A DNA stretch of 64,000 bases, taken from NCBI RefSeq assembly GCF_004565465.1, contig NZ_SRHY01000005.1, positions 1 through 64,000 of the forward strand. Direction: 5' to 3'. The translations under genes were made by a program, and so were the position numbers. Origin of the DNA: Lentibacillus salicampi. Its GTDB lineage: Bacteria; Bacillota; Bacilli; Bacillales; Amphibacillaceae. The notes under the pieces are model-generated. The model saw only the letters and a list, made by a program, of their open reading frames with translations. It made no database searches and was not told the origin of the DNA. Below are positions 7,960-16,017 of the stretch, piece by piece; positions within the stretch are counted from its first letter, which is position 1, and each line of letters opens with the position of its first letter.

Positions 7960-9197
7960 TGAAAAAAGGAATTGTGATGGAAAAACATCGCGATTACATC
8001 ATTGTGATGCAAAAGGATGGCGCATTCCAAAAAGCATGGCCGCTAAAAAATGCGGCTATCGGCATGGAAGTCAGCTACCAGCCATTCCCCGGCAAATGGC
8101 GTTACAGCCAAAAGAAGTACATATTCCAAATGGCTGCAATCGCTTGTCTATTGCTAATATTGATGCCGATTTATTTTATGATGGACAAGGATAGAACATA
8201 TGCCTATGTAAATATTTCCATCAATCCAAACATAGAACTTGCGATTGATGATCATTTAAATGTCAAGTCAATCGTTCCTTTAAATGAAGATGCCGAATCG
8301 TTCTTACCGAAGCTGACTGATTATGAAGGTGACTCATTGGAAAACGTCATGGAAAAAATTATAACAGCAAGCGAAGAAGCAAATCTGCTGCAGAATGGAA
8401 AAAACATGCTCGCTGGCGTGAATTATATTCGGGATACACATCAGGTCTCTGTCACGAAAGCGATCGACGATTATTTTCTGGATCATGATCAGGGTTGGGG
8501 AATTGTAACATTCCAAATACCAAACAAAATTCGGAAACAAGCTCAGGAAAGCGAGCAATCGATGAACCAATTAATGGCCAGGAGTCTGGTTGAATCGGAA
8601 TCTTCCACTAGTGGAAACGAAGGTCATGCAGCTGAAGAACCCCCTGTTGATGAGGACGATAGAGAAATTTTAAATATATTTTATAACGAGAATAACAATC
8701 ATTCAGGGTCTCCAGCAGATGAAAATCGACCGAATAAACGCGAGCAAAATGTGCTATCCGATGAAAAAGCTTCTGAACAGAGTGACCAGACTGTCAAATC
8801 TGTAGAACGGCATGACGAAGAAACGCCAAACAGTCGGCATGAATCAAAACACCCAAGCGACTTAAAATCTGAAAATGCTGAGCGAAACGGTTATGGACAG
8901 GAGAGGCAAAACGAAACATCCGTACATAAGAACGCTGGGGGTGACGACCGGCATCATGGCAAAGGTAAGGGGCATGATAAGCCAAAGCAACATAATGGAA
9001 AAGCAAAAGGAGACAAGGCGAAACCGCACAATGGCCACCACAAGCAAAACAACGGTAAAGCCAGCGGTCAACACACACATAAACATCATAATAGCAATGG
9101 GGAAGGCCATGAGAAAGTCAAACAACACAACGGCAAAAAGAAAGGCCACCACAAGGGGAAGAATGGAAGAAAGAACAATGGGAAAGGCCCAAAATAA
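7959..9197 (+). CDS. rsgI: Anti-sigma-I factor RsgI with long low-complexity tail
   Basis: Membrane anti-sigma factor that holds SigI. The N-terminal RsgI_N domain (about 1-45) faces the cytoplasm and one membrane span lies at about 54-75. The extracellular segment begins with the conserved NISINPNIELAI block; its Asn89-Pro90 bond corresponds to the self-cleavage site reported for RsgI proteins. After about residue 190 the chain turns acidic and then into a roughly 120-residue tail rich in His, Lys, Asn and Gly, with no recognised carbohydrate-binding domain. The GTG start overlaps the sigI stop. A TIR element begins three bases after the stop. Confidence 0.9.
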   Translation: MKKGIVMEKHRDYIIVMQKDGAFQKAWPLKNAAIGMEVSYQPFPGKWRYSQKKYIFQMAAIACLLLILMPIYFMMDKDRTYAYVNISINPNIELAIDDHLNVKSIVPLNEDAESFLPKLTDYEGDSLENVMEKIITASEEANLLQNGKNMLAGVNYIRDTHQVSVTKAIDDYFLDHDQGWGIVTFQIPNKIRKQAQESEQSMNQLMARSLVESESSTSGNEGHAAEEPPVDEDDREILNIFYNENNNHSGSPADENRPNKREQNVLSDEKASEQSDQTVKSVERHDEETPNSRHESKHPSDLKSENAERNGYGQERQNETSVHKNAGGDDRHHGKGKGHDKPKQHNGKAKGDKAKPHNGHHKQNNGKASGQHTHKHHNSNGEGHEKVKQHNGKKKGHHKGKNGRKNNGKGPK

Positions 9198-9200
9198 AGG

Positions 9201-9432
9201 GATAAGAAAAGCGCGGGGCGCCTTGTTCACCCCCAAAAAGCTTAAGCAAACATTTGTTGTGGCGGATTTTGCTACGTAAAAAGATTGCTAAAGACCTCGA
9301 GGGGCAGTAGCTGGCCGGCTAAGTTCGGCACGTCCTGTGCCAACGCCGGCACTAGTACGTCCTGTACGTCGAAGCTGGACATGGCTATTGCTGACAAAGA
9401 GCTAAATTTGTTCAAAAATTTTATACTTCATA
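9201..9432 (+). repeat. TIR element, copy B, abutting the rsgI stop codon
   Basis: Inverted relative to copies A and C. Left end GATAAGAAA is intact three bases after the rsgI stop; the right end (ATTTTATACTTCATAA) has lost the last bases of the inverted repeat. It fills the gap up to the bidirectional terminator at 9435. Confidence 0.85.
9311..9372 (+). ncRNA. Bacillaceae-1-like RNA motif, copy B
   Basis: GCCGGC-TAAGTTC-GGCAC-GTCCT-GTGCC-AAC-GCCGGC, then GTAC-GTCCT-GTAC. Here the motif lies on the sense strand downstream of rsgI, so read-through of sigI-rsgI would transcribe it. Confidence 0.7.
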
Positions 9433-9434
9433 AA

Positions 9435-9468
9435 CGAAAAATGCACCGTTTAATCAGTGCATTTTTCG
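9435..9468. terminator. Bidirectional terminator between rsgI side and yhdB
   Basis: Perfect 12-bp stem CGAAAAATGCAC/GTGCATTTTTCG with a 10-base loop. The A and T tracts allow termination in both directions. Confidence 0.85.
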
Positions 9469-9485
9469 CGTTTCGGGACCTTTTC

Positions 9486-9722
9486 TTATACTTCCATGGC
9501 AATGGGTGGAGTGTATTTCATGGCATGGTCTATATAATACAATAAATTGTCATGTGACTCGATGATTTTAACTTGTTCTGGTGAATAATGGTAGGCATGC
9601 AGGAAGAGCTGGATTTTCTTGGACAGCATATCATCACCTGTGCGAACCATTAGTACAAGCAATTCATCCCACTGTCCCCATAACGTATAATACAACGCTT
9701 TGTCGTAATCTGGAATTTCCAT
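9486..9722 (-). CDS. yhdB: YhdB-like small protein
   Basis: Small cytoplasmic protein of 78 residues resembling B. subtilis YhdB (YDKALYYT..QWDELLVLMVRT, then SKKIQLFLHAYHYSPEQ). Function unknown. The open frame starts 18 bases upstream, but that region is the ribosome binding site itself (AAGGAGGG, 8 bases before the ATG at 9722). Divergent from the spore lipoprotein gene and convergent with sigI-rsgI. Confidence 0.7.
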   Translation of the reverse strand: MEIPDYDKALYYTLWGQWDELLVLMVRTGDDMLSKKIQLFLHAYHYSPEQVKIIESHDNLLYYIDHAMKYTPPIAMEV

Positions 9723-9885
9723 CTTTTCGCCCTCCTTCATGTTGAAAAGGATCAGTTATAGTCTCCCCGAATTATATATATATTGTCGGAAACAAAAATG
9801 GTGTATCTGCCAATTTCTGTTAATGTATAAATCTTTTTTTCTGTTACATACTAATTTCAAAACAGTAAGGAGGGCTTTGAATACA

Positions 9886-10548
9886 ATGAAATGGAAACTT
9901 TTTAGCATCATGCTGGCAGTACTGTTTGTTCTTGCCGCATGTAATGGAAACAACGGTAATAATGGAGGAAATGACGGTACTGACGATGGCAAGAATAATA
10001 ATGACAATGTGGAACAGACCCGGTTTGAAGGTGATACCGGAACAGATAATATGAATGACCGTAACAATGGCAATCGCACACGTAATAAAGATGACCAGGG
10101 AAAAAATGGTCCTAACGGGAACAATAATGAGGACCAATATGAACTGGCAGATAAAGCCGCAAACAAAATTGCCAATGAGGTGGATAGCATTGATAACGCC
10201 TATGTCGTTAAAACGGATAATAATGCCTATGTGGCTGCAGAAATGGACCGGGATAACAACAATGGCAACAACATGAACAACGATAACAATGCTAGCAATA
10301 ACGGCACAACCAATAATAATAACAACAAAGGCGGAGACGTCACAGATGAGGTCAAAGAACAAATATCGGATATCGTGAAATCGGTTGACTCTGATGTTGA
10401 CAATGTTTATGTATCGACAAATCCTGACTTTTTAGACCTGATGAACAATTACGCTGACGACGCCGATAATGATGAACCGGTTGAAGGATTGTTCGATCAA
10501 ATGGGCAATATGATTGAACGTGTTTTCCCTGAACGGGGTAATCATTAA
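9886..10548 (+). CDS. YhcN/YlaJ-family sporulation lipoprotein
   Basis: Secreted lipoprotein of 220 residues. It has a signal sequence with lipobox LAAC (Cys19), then a very Asn/Gly/Asp-rich linker (about 20-80). Next comes the YhcN/YlaJ core (QYELADKAANKIANEVDSI..AYVV), which is interrupted by a second Asn-rich insertion (about 120-150) and ends in DEVKEQISDIVKSVDSDVDNVYVSTNPDF. Family members are spore coat or inner-membrane lipoproteins. The long open frame begins at 9739, but AAGGAGGG at 9867-9874 and the signal peptide place the start at ATG 9886. A terminator follows at 10655. Confidence 0.82.
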   Translation: MKWKLFSIMLAVLFVLAACNGNNGNNGGNDGTDDGKNNNDNVEQTRFEGDTGTDNMNDRNNGNRTRNKDDQGKNGPNGNNNEDQYELADKAANKIANEVDSIDNAYVVKTDNNAYVAAEMDRDNNNGNNMNNDNNASNNGTTNNNNNKGGDVTDEVKEQISDIVKSVDSDVDNVYVSTNPDFLDLMNNYADDADNDEPVEGLFDQMGNMIERVFPERGNH

Positions 10549-10552
10549 AAAA

Positions 10553-10640
10553 CGTGTTCAAGAAGAAAAAAGGATCGGCGGCTGAGTTTCCGCGCTGTAA
10601 TTGTTGGCGCCGGTACGCCCCCCGTCCTGAGCATTGCAGT
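10553..10640 (+). repeat. Decayed relative of the GTTCAAAAAG element
   Basis: GTGTTCAAGAAG, then AAAAGGATCGGC and GGCTGAGTTT, line up with the reverse of the right end of the element at 21863-22074 (GTGTTCAAAAAGAAGG, then AAAAGGACCGGC and GGCTAAGTTC). Hairpin arms are largely lost, though one CGTCCTGAG remains. Confidence 0.4.
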
Positions 10641-10654
10641 TTCACAAACCATTT

Positions 10655-10689
10655 AAAAGAGTGACACGCTTAATTGTGTGCACTCTTTT
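10655..10689 (+). terminator. Terminator downstream of the spore lipoprotein gene
   Basis: AAAGAGTG..CACTCTTT stem with inner ACAC/GTGT pairing, followed by a T run. Confidence 0.75.
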
Positions 10690-10782
10690 TTTGCTATTAC
10701 TTTCAACATTTGGTATTCTGTACATACAATCCATATTAAACATAGTTGTATACTATGAATTGAAAATAATGGGGATGACAAC

Positions 10783-11421
10783 ATGGGTCGTGAGTTTTTA
10801 GGTTTATTTGATGAATGGGCGGACTCATATGATGACAGTGTCGCAGGTATTGATCCACAATATAAGGATGTCTTTGAAAATTACGACATCATTTTAAGTA
10901 GAGTGGCTAAATGTGCTTTTGGAAATATACTGGAATTCGGTGCTGGCACAGGGAATTTATCGAAAAAACTGATGGAGTCAGGTTATCAGGTAACAGGGAT
11001 CGAGCCATCCGCAGCAATGAGGAAAAAGGCTTCACTCAAGCTCCCATCCCTTTCTTTCCTTGAAGGGGACTTCATTAATTTTCCGACACCCGCAGAACCT
11101 GTTCATACGATTGCAAGTTCGTTTGCTTTCCATCATCTGACGGATTCTGAAAAGGAGGAGGCTGTTATACAATATGCCGAGCTTCTCCAGCCTATGGGGA
11201 AAATTGTTTTTGCAGACACACTATTCGAAACAGACGATCATAAGGAATTTGCGATAAATAAGGCACAGAATCAGGAGTTTATGGATTTAGCGGAAGATTT
11301 GCAGCGGGAGTATTACACGACACTGTCAGAAATGGAACGTATTTTTAAAGTGAATGGGTTTCATGTAACGTTTGAACAAATGAATGATTTCGCCTGGTTA
11401 ATAATAGCTGTAAAAAAATAA
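10783..11421 (+). CDS. yrrT: YrrT-like SAM-dependent methyltransferase
   Basis: Class I methyltransferase of 212 residues with motif I LEFGAGTGNLSKKL near residue 48 and the following acidic loop GIEPSAAM. In B. subtilis yrrT heads the operon that recycles S-adenosylhomocysteine and makes cysteine from homocysteine. Here it is likewise followed by luxS, mccA and mccB with gaps of only 15-30 bases. The methyl acceptor is unknown. RBS TGGGGATGAC precedes the ATG. Confidence 0.85.
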   Translation: MGREFLGLFDEWADSYDDSVAGIDPQYKDVFENYDIILSRVAKCAFGNILEFGAGTGNLSKKLMESGYQVTGIEPSAAMRKKASLKLPSLSFLEGDFINFPTPAEPVHTIASSFAFHHLTDSEKEEAVIQYAELLQPMGKIVFADTLFETDDHKEFAINKAQNQEFMDLAEDLQREYYTTLSEMERIFKVNGFHVTFEQMNDFAWLIIAVKK

Positions 11422-11449
11422 TGACTTTATATAGGGGAGCGATTTTATC

Positions 11450-11917
11450 ATGGCAGAAAAAATGAACGTGGAAAGTTTTAATCTTGATCACACAAAAGTT
11501 GCAGCACCTTATGTTCGTCTTGTTGGGATGACATCGGGTTCAAATGGTGACAGCGTGTACAAATATGATATCCGGTTTAAACAGCCGAATAAAGAGCATA
11601 TGGATATGCCTGGACTGCATTCAATCGAGCATCTAATGGCCGAAAATATCCGAAACCATTTAGATAATCTGCTGGACATTGGACCAATGGGGTGTCAAAC
11701 GGGATTTTACCTGTCGATTTTAAATAATGACAGTTATAGAGATGTCATTGAAGCACTTGAAAAAACATTCCAAGACGTTCTTGAGGCAAAAGAGGTGCCG
11801 GCGTGCAATGAATTCCAATGCGGCTGGGCGGCCAACCACAGTCTTGAAGGTGCACAAAAGATCGCCAAAGATATGCTCGCCAAAAAAGAAGAGTGGCAGC
11901 AGGTATTTGCGGAGTGA
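11450..11917 (+). CDS. luxS: S-ribosylhomocysteine lyase LuxS
   Basis: Cleaves S-ribosylhomocysteine to homocysteine and DPD, the precursor of autoinducer-2. The 155-residue protein has the metal-binding HSIEH motif (HxxEH), the [10 protein letters not shown] segment, and the third metal ligand Cys in EFQCGWA. It sits between yrrT and mccA. Homocysteine made here is the substrate of the next enzyme, so placement is metabolically logical. In the B. subtilis operon the nucleosidase mtnN is found at this position, and the nucleosidase step must be encoded elsewhere. Confidence 0.97.
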   Translation: MAEKMNVESFNLDHTKVAAPYVRLVGMTSGSNGDSVYKYDIRFKQPNKEHMDMPGLHSIEHLMAENIRNHLDNLLDIGPMGCQTGFYLSILNNDSYRDVIEALEKTFQDVLEAKEVPACNEFQCGWAANHSLEGAQKIAKDMLAKKEEWQQVFAE

Positions 11918-11931
11918 GAGGGGACGAAACG

Positions 11932-12858
11932 ATGGCCATATACCAATCCATTCATGCGTTAATTGGGGGAACTCCATTATTGGAGCTAACGAACTTTTCA
12001 CTTCCGGAAGGTGTTCGTTTATATGCGAAATTGGAATTCTATAATCCGGGCGGCAGTGTGAAAGACCGACTGGGTGTTGAACTCATTCGTGATGCGCTAT
12101 CCAGCGGGAAAATTAAGCCAGGTGGAACGATCATTGAGCCGACTGCCGGGAATACCGGTATTGGGCTGGCATTGGCAGCTATGAATAAGGATTTATCGGT
12201 TATCTTTTGTGTCCCGAAGAAATTCAGTGTTGAGAAACAGCAGCTTATGAAAGCGTTGGGGGCAGCCATTGTTCATACACCAAGTGATCAGGGCATGGCT
12301 GGTGCGATTGAAAAGACCGGACAACTGCTTAACGATATTCCAAACAGTTTTTCACCGCAGCAATTTGTTAACCAGGCGAATCCCGCCACGTATTCTAAAA
12401 CACTTGCACCTGAATTGTGGCGTGACCTTGATGGTGATATTGACATCTTTGTCGCTGGTGCAGGCTCAAGTGGCACATTTATGGGGACATCCAGCTATCT
12501 GAAGGAGAAAAAGCCGGCTATCCGGTCTGTAATCGTAGAGCCCGAGGGATCAATTATTGCCGGTGGTGAGCCAGGTTCACACAAAACAGAAGGAATTGGA
12601 ATGGAATTTTTGCCTGGCTTTTTTGATCATTCGCTGATGGATGATGTGTATACGGTATCGGACTGGTCTGCTTTTACGCTGACGGAACAATTGGCGAAAA
12701 AAGAAGGATTGCTTGTTGGGAGTTCATCAGGATCCGCGATGTATGCTGCATTGGAAGAAGCCCGTAACGCTAAACCGGGGACAACAGTTGTCACGATTTT
12801 TCCGGATGGCAGTGACCGTTACCTGAGCAAAGATATATATTCCAACTGGGATAATTGA
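11932..12858 (+). CDS. mccA: O-acetylserine-dependent cystathionine beta-synthase MccA
   Basis: PLP enzyme condensing homocysteine with O-acetylserine (or serine) to cystathionine. Of its 308 residues the PLP lysine lies in NPGGSVKDR near residue 42. TAGNTGIGLA (substrate loop) and GAGSSGTFMG (phosphate-binding loop) follow, as does the late GSSSGSAMYAA motif. The open frame reaches back to 11893, inside luxS, but AGAGGGGA with 8-base spacing fixes the start at ATG 11932. It is distinguished from plain cysteine synthase mainly by operon context. Confidence 0.9.
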   Translation: MAIYQSIHALIGGTPLLELTNFSLPEGVRLYAKLEFYNPGGSVKDRLGVELIRDALSSGKIKPGGTIIEPTAGNTGIGLALAAMNKDLSVIFCVPKKFSVEKQQLMKALGAAIVHTPSDQGMAGAIEKTGQLLNDIPNSFSPQQFVNQANPATYSKTLAPELWRDLDGDIDIFVAGAGSSGTFMGTSSYLKEKKPAIRSVIVEPEGSIIAGGEPGSHKTEGIGMEFLPGFFDHSLMDDVYTVSDWSAFTLTEQLAKKEGLLVGSSSGSAMYAALEEARNAKPGTTVVTIFPDGSDRYLSKDIYSNWDN

Positions 12859-12873
12859 AGGGGGAATGGATTT

Positions 12874-14007
12874 ATGCGCACAAAAACGAAGATGATCCAT
12901 GGTGGTGTAACAGGGGATGAAAAAACAGGCGCTGTGTCTGTTCCGATATACCAGGTCAGCACGTATCAGCAGGATTCAGCCGGCAATCCCAGGGGCTATG
13001 AATATTCCCGGACTGGCAACCCGACCCGTCATGCGCTTGAAACCGTTGTGGCTGAACTTGAAAACGGAGCATCAGGCTTTGCGTTCGGATCTGGTATGGC
13101 TGCGATTACATCGGTTATGATGCTGCTTGATGCCGGCGATCATATTGTTATGACGGATGATGTGTATGGCGGAACCTACCGCCTGATGACAAGCGTCCTG
13201 AATCGTTTTAACCTTGATCATTCTTACGTGGACACAAGTTATCCGGAACATGTTGAGGCAGCCATACAGGAAAATACGAAGGCTCTGTATATTGAAACGC
13301 CGACAAACCCGCTGCTAAAAATCACCGATCTCGCAAAAATGGGCGAAATAGCGAAAAAACACGACTTGTTGTTAATAGTTGACAATACGTTTGCCACACC
13401 GTACTGGCAGCAGCCGCTAAATCTGGGCGCAGATATTGTGCTGCACAGTGCCACTAAGTTTATCGGCGGGCATAGTGATGTTGTGGCAGGACTTTTAGCC
13501 GTTAATTCCGATGACTTAGCAGAAAGGATTCATTTTATCCAAAATTCAACCGGAGGAGTGCTGGGCTCGCAGGATTCATGGCTCTTAATGCGTGGTATCA
13601 AAACACTTGGAATACGAATGGAAGCCATTGAACACAATACGGCGAAACTAGCGGAATTTCTGCAGGGGGATGAGAACGTAACCACCATCTACTACCCCGG
13701 GCTCCCGTCACATAGAGGACATGATATTGCAAAACGTCAGGCAACTGGGTTTGGCGGGATAATTTCGTTTGATGCAGGATGTGGTGGAAGTGCTGATAAG
13801 ATCCTGAGCCGTGTAAACTATTTCACACTTGCCGAGAGTCTGGGGGCGGTGGAAAGTCTTATTTCGGTTCCGGCAAAAATGACACATGCTTCTATTCCTG
13901 CAGACCGGCGAGCAGAACTTGGCATAACGGATGGATTGATTCGAATATCAGTCGGTATTGAGGATGCAGATGATCTGATTGAAGATTTATCACAGGCACT
14001 TGAATAG
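12874..14007 (+). CDS. mccB: Cystathionine gamma-lyase / homocysteine gamma-lyase MccB
   Basis: PLP enzyme that splits cystathionine into cysteine, 2-oxobutyrate and ammonia, the last step of reverse transsulfuration. The 377-residue Cys/Met-metabolism fold shows YEYSRTGNPTR (phosphate contact from the neighbouring subunit), FGSGMAA, VDNTFATPY and the PLP lysine in HSATKFIGGHSD. RBS AGGGGGAA, 16 bases after the mccA stop. It ends the yrrT-luxS-mccA-mccB operon and a terminator follows. Confidence 0.94.
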   Translation: MRTKTKMIHGGVTGDEKTGAVSVPIYQVSTYQQDSAGNPRGYEYSRTGNPTRHALETVVAELENGASGFAFGSGMAAITSVMMLLDAGDHIVMTDDVYGGTYRLMTSVLNRFNLDHSYVDTSYPEHVEAAIQENTKALYIETPTNPLLKITDLAKMGEIAKKHDLLLIVDNTFATPYWQQPLNLGADIVLHSATKFIGGHSDVVAGLLAVNSDDLAERIHFIQNSTGGVLGSQDSWLLMRGIKTLGIRMEAIEHNTAKLAEFLQGDENVTTIYYPGLPSHRGHDIAKRQATGFGGIISFDAGCGGSADKILSRVNYFTLAESLGAVESLISVPAKMTHASIPADRRAELGITDGLIRISVGIEDADDLIEDLSQALE

Positions 14008-14014
14008 ATTATAG

Positions 14015-14043
14015 GGCAGTCTTTTTACAGGCTGTCTTTTTTT
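14015..14043 (+). terminator. Terminator of the yrrT-luxS-mccAB operon
   Basis: GGCAGTC pairs with GGCTGTC through two G-U wobbles across an 8-base loop, then at least nine T. Confidence 0.75.
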
Positions 14044-14074
14044 GCGGAAAAACGGGGATATTGGCGGGAAAGAG

Positions 14075-14490
14075 TGGAAGAATCGGCAGAAGAGCGGAAG
14101 AATCGGCAGAAGAGCGGAAGAATCAGCAGAAGAGCGGAAGAATCGGCAGAAGAGCGGAAGAATCGGCAGAAGAGCGGAAGAATCGGCGGAAGAGCGGAAG
14201 AATCGGCAGAAGATTGGAAGAATCGGCAGAAGAGCGGAAGAATCGGCGGAAGAGCGGAAGAATCGGCAGAAGAGTGGAAGAATCGGCAGAAGAGCGGAAG
14301 AATCGGCAGAAGAGCGGAAGAATCAGCAGAAGAGCGGAAGAATCAGCAGAAGAGCGGAAGAATCAGCAGAAGAGCGGAAGAATCAGCAGAAGAGCGGAAG
14401 AATCAGCAGAAGAGCGGAAGAATCAGCAGAAGAGCGGAAGGATCAGCAGAAGAGTAAGAATATCAACAGAAGAGCAAGGATATCGGCAGC
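14075..14490. repeat. 20-bp minisatellite, about 20 units
   Basis: Eighteen near-perfect copies of AATCRGCAGAAGAGCGGAAG (14081-14440) plus two or three decayed ones. Units on the left mostly read CGGC and those on the right CAGC, a sign of expansion from two variants. The + strand is about 80 percent purine. All three + frames stay open only because 20 is not a multiple of 3; each reads the same 20-residue cycle. No ribosome binding site fits a start, so I treat it as non-coding. It fills the gap between the mccB terminator and the dipeptidase. Confidence 0.95.
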
Positions 14491-14536
14491 ACATCCCCGA
14501 TCGGGACCGCCCGATTCGTTTTTTTGCTATCATATA

Positions 14537-14545
14537 TGCTAAAAT
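14537..14545 (+). promoter_or_regulatory. Extended -10 promoter of the dipeptidase gene
   Basis: TGCTAAAAT has a TG dinucleotide one base before a -10-like TAAAAT, about 30 bases before the start codon. No clear -35 is seen; the bases upstream come from the minisatellite edge. Confidence 0.4.
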
Positions 14546-14574
14546 AGAATAAAATGAACAGGAGGTATGAGTCG

Positions 14575-15939
14575 ATGAGTAAACAGGCATTGCATTATTT
14601 AAACGAGAATCGCGAACAGCTGCTTGAAAAATTAAATACGTTTTTGTCGATTCCGAGCGTCAGTACGGACAGTGTACATAAAAAAGATATTAAGGAGGCT
14701 GCCGCTTACCTGGAATCCTATTTAAATGATATCGGATTTGACCAGGTACAGCAGCAGGATACGGGTGGTCATCCGCTCGTGTATGCCGAATATAACCAGG
14801 CCGGTCCTGATGCACCAACTGTCCTGTTTTACGGGCATTATGATGTGCAGCCCGTCGATCCGATTGACCAGTGGAAGAGCGATCCGTTCAAACCGGAAAT
14901 CCGGGATGGGCGCTTATATGCACGCGGCTCAAGTGACGATAAGGGACAGGTGTTCATGCATCTTGCTGTTTTTGAGGCGTATATGAAAACGGAAGGAAAA
15001 CTGCCGATCAATGTCAAAGTATGTATTGAAGGTGAAGAAGAAATCGGCAGTGAAAATCTCTACAAAGTGCTGCATGATAAGAAAGAACAGTTTAATGCTG
15101 ATTTTGCCGTTATCTCTGACTCGGGAATGATCGCCGAAAACCAGCCGACGATTCTTTACGGATTAAAAGGGTTCACAGGCATCGAAATCAATGTCACCGG
15201 ACCTGATCATGACCTCCATTCGGGCATGTATGGCGGTGCTGTCCGCAACCCGATCATGGCGTTGAATCATATTTTGGCATCCATGAAAGATGAAGATGAA
15301 GTCGTGACGGTTGACGGGTTCTATGATGATGTTGAACCACTCTCCGACAACGAACGGGAATTAATCAAAAATGTTCAAGGCGAAAACTATCAGGAATCAA
15401 CAGGTGTTCAAGAGACAGCATCTGAAAAAGGCTATACCGCTAAAGAACATACCATGGCAAGGCCGACCTTTGAAATCAACGGCATGTACGGTGGTTATCA
15501 GGGTGAAGGGACGAAAACGATTATTCCATCAACCGCCACAGCAAAAATCACCTGCCGTCTCGTTCCCGGGCAGGATCCCGAAAAAATTCAGGATTTGCTC
15601 GAAAAACATATTCATCGAGCTGTCCCATCAGGTGTTACGGTTGATGTAAAAAAAGAAAAACTGTCAGCCAGGGCTTACAAAGTGGAGCCGGACAGCCAGC
15701 TTATTAAAAAAGCTGCTGAAAGTTATACGAAGGCATTTGGCAAAGAAACTGTCTACATTCGCATGGGTGGCTCGATTCCTGTTGTTGAGTGGATTGAGGA
15801 TATCTATCATATTCCGATTGTGCTGCTCGGATTTGGCACACCGGATGACCGGCTGCACTCGCCAAATGAAAGTTTTCCATTAGACAGTTTTGACAAAGGG
15901 ATGGAAACACTAGTTCATTATTGGGCCGACTTGAAATAG
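14575..15939 (+). CDS. M20-family dipeptidase (CNDP type)
   Basis: Cytosolic zinc di- or aminopeptidase of 454 residues. Metal-binding blocks are visible: GHYDVQPV (His ligand), ARGSSDDKG (bridging Asp), IEGEEEIGS (catalytic Glu pair) and SDSGM. The dimerisation domain contains GPDHDLHSGMYGG, and the C-terminal part has GGSIPVVEW and a late HSPNE His. AGGAGGT at 14560-14566 points to ATG 14575 rather than ATG 14554, which lies before the Shine-Dalgarno. Monocistronic. Confidence 0.9.
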   Translation: MSKQALHYLNENREQLLEKLNTFLSIPSVSTDSVHKKDIKEAAAYLESYLNDIGFDQVQQQDTGGHPLVYAEYNQAGPDAPTVLFYGHYDVQPVDPIDQWKSDPFKPEIRDGRLYARGSSDDKGQVFMHLAVFEAYMKTEGKLPINVKVCIEGEEEIGSENLYKVLHDKKEQFNADFAVISDSGMIAENQPTILYGLKGFTGIEINVTGPDHDLHSGMYGGAVRNPIMALNHILASMKDEDEVVTVDGFYDDVEPLSDNERELIKNVQGENYQESTGVQETASEKGYTAKEHTMARPTFEINGMYGGYQGEGTKTIIPSTATAKITCRLVPGQDPEKIQDLLEKHIHRAVPSGVTVDVKKEKLSARAYKVEPDSQLIKKAAESYTKAFGKETVYIRMGGSIPVVEWIEDIYHIPIVLLGFGTPDDRLHSPNESFPLDSFDKGMETLVHYWADLK

Positions 15940-16017
15940 AAGCGGTCTTTTGTGTGGCTGACAATATACAAAAGATTGGCATAAGATTACCAGGACATTC
16001 AGGGAGATATGCATCAG

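Noticed and set aside
8862-9279. Overlapping frames on both strands in the 3-prime part of rsgI
   Set aside because: By-products of the low-complexity rsgI tail; the sense frame continues from an intact RsgI domain.
14042-14552. Three overlapping + strand open frames of 127-166 codons rich in Arg, Glu and Ser
   Set aside because: They are the same 20-bp minisatellite read in three frames, have no ribosome binding site, and encode only a cyclic 20-residue pattern.
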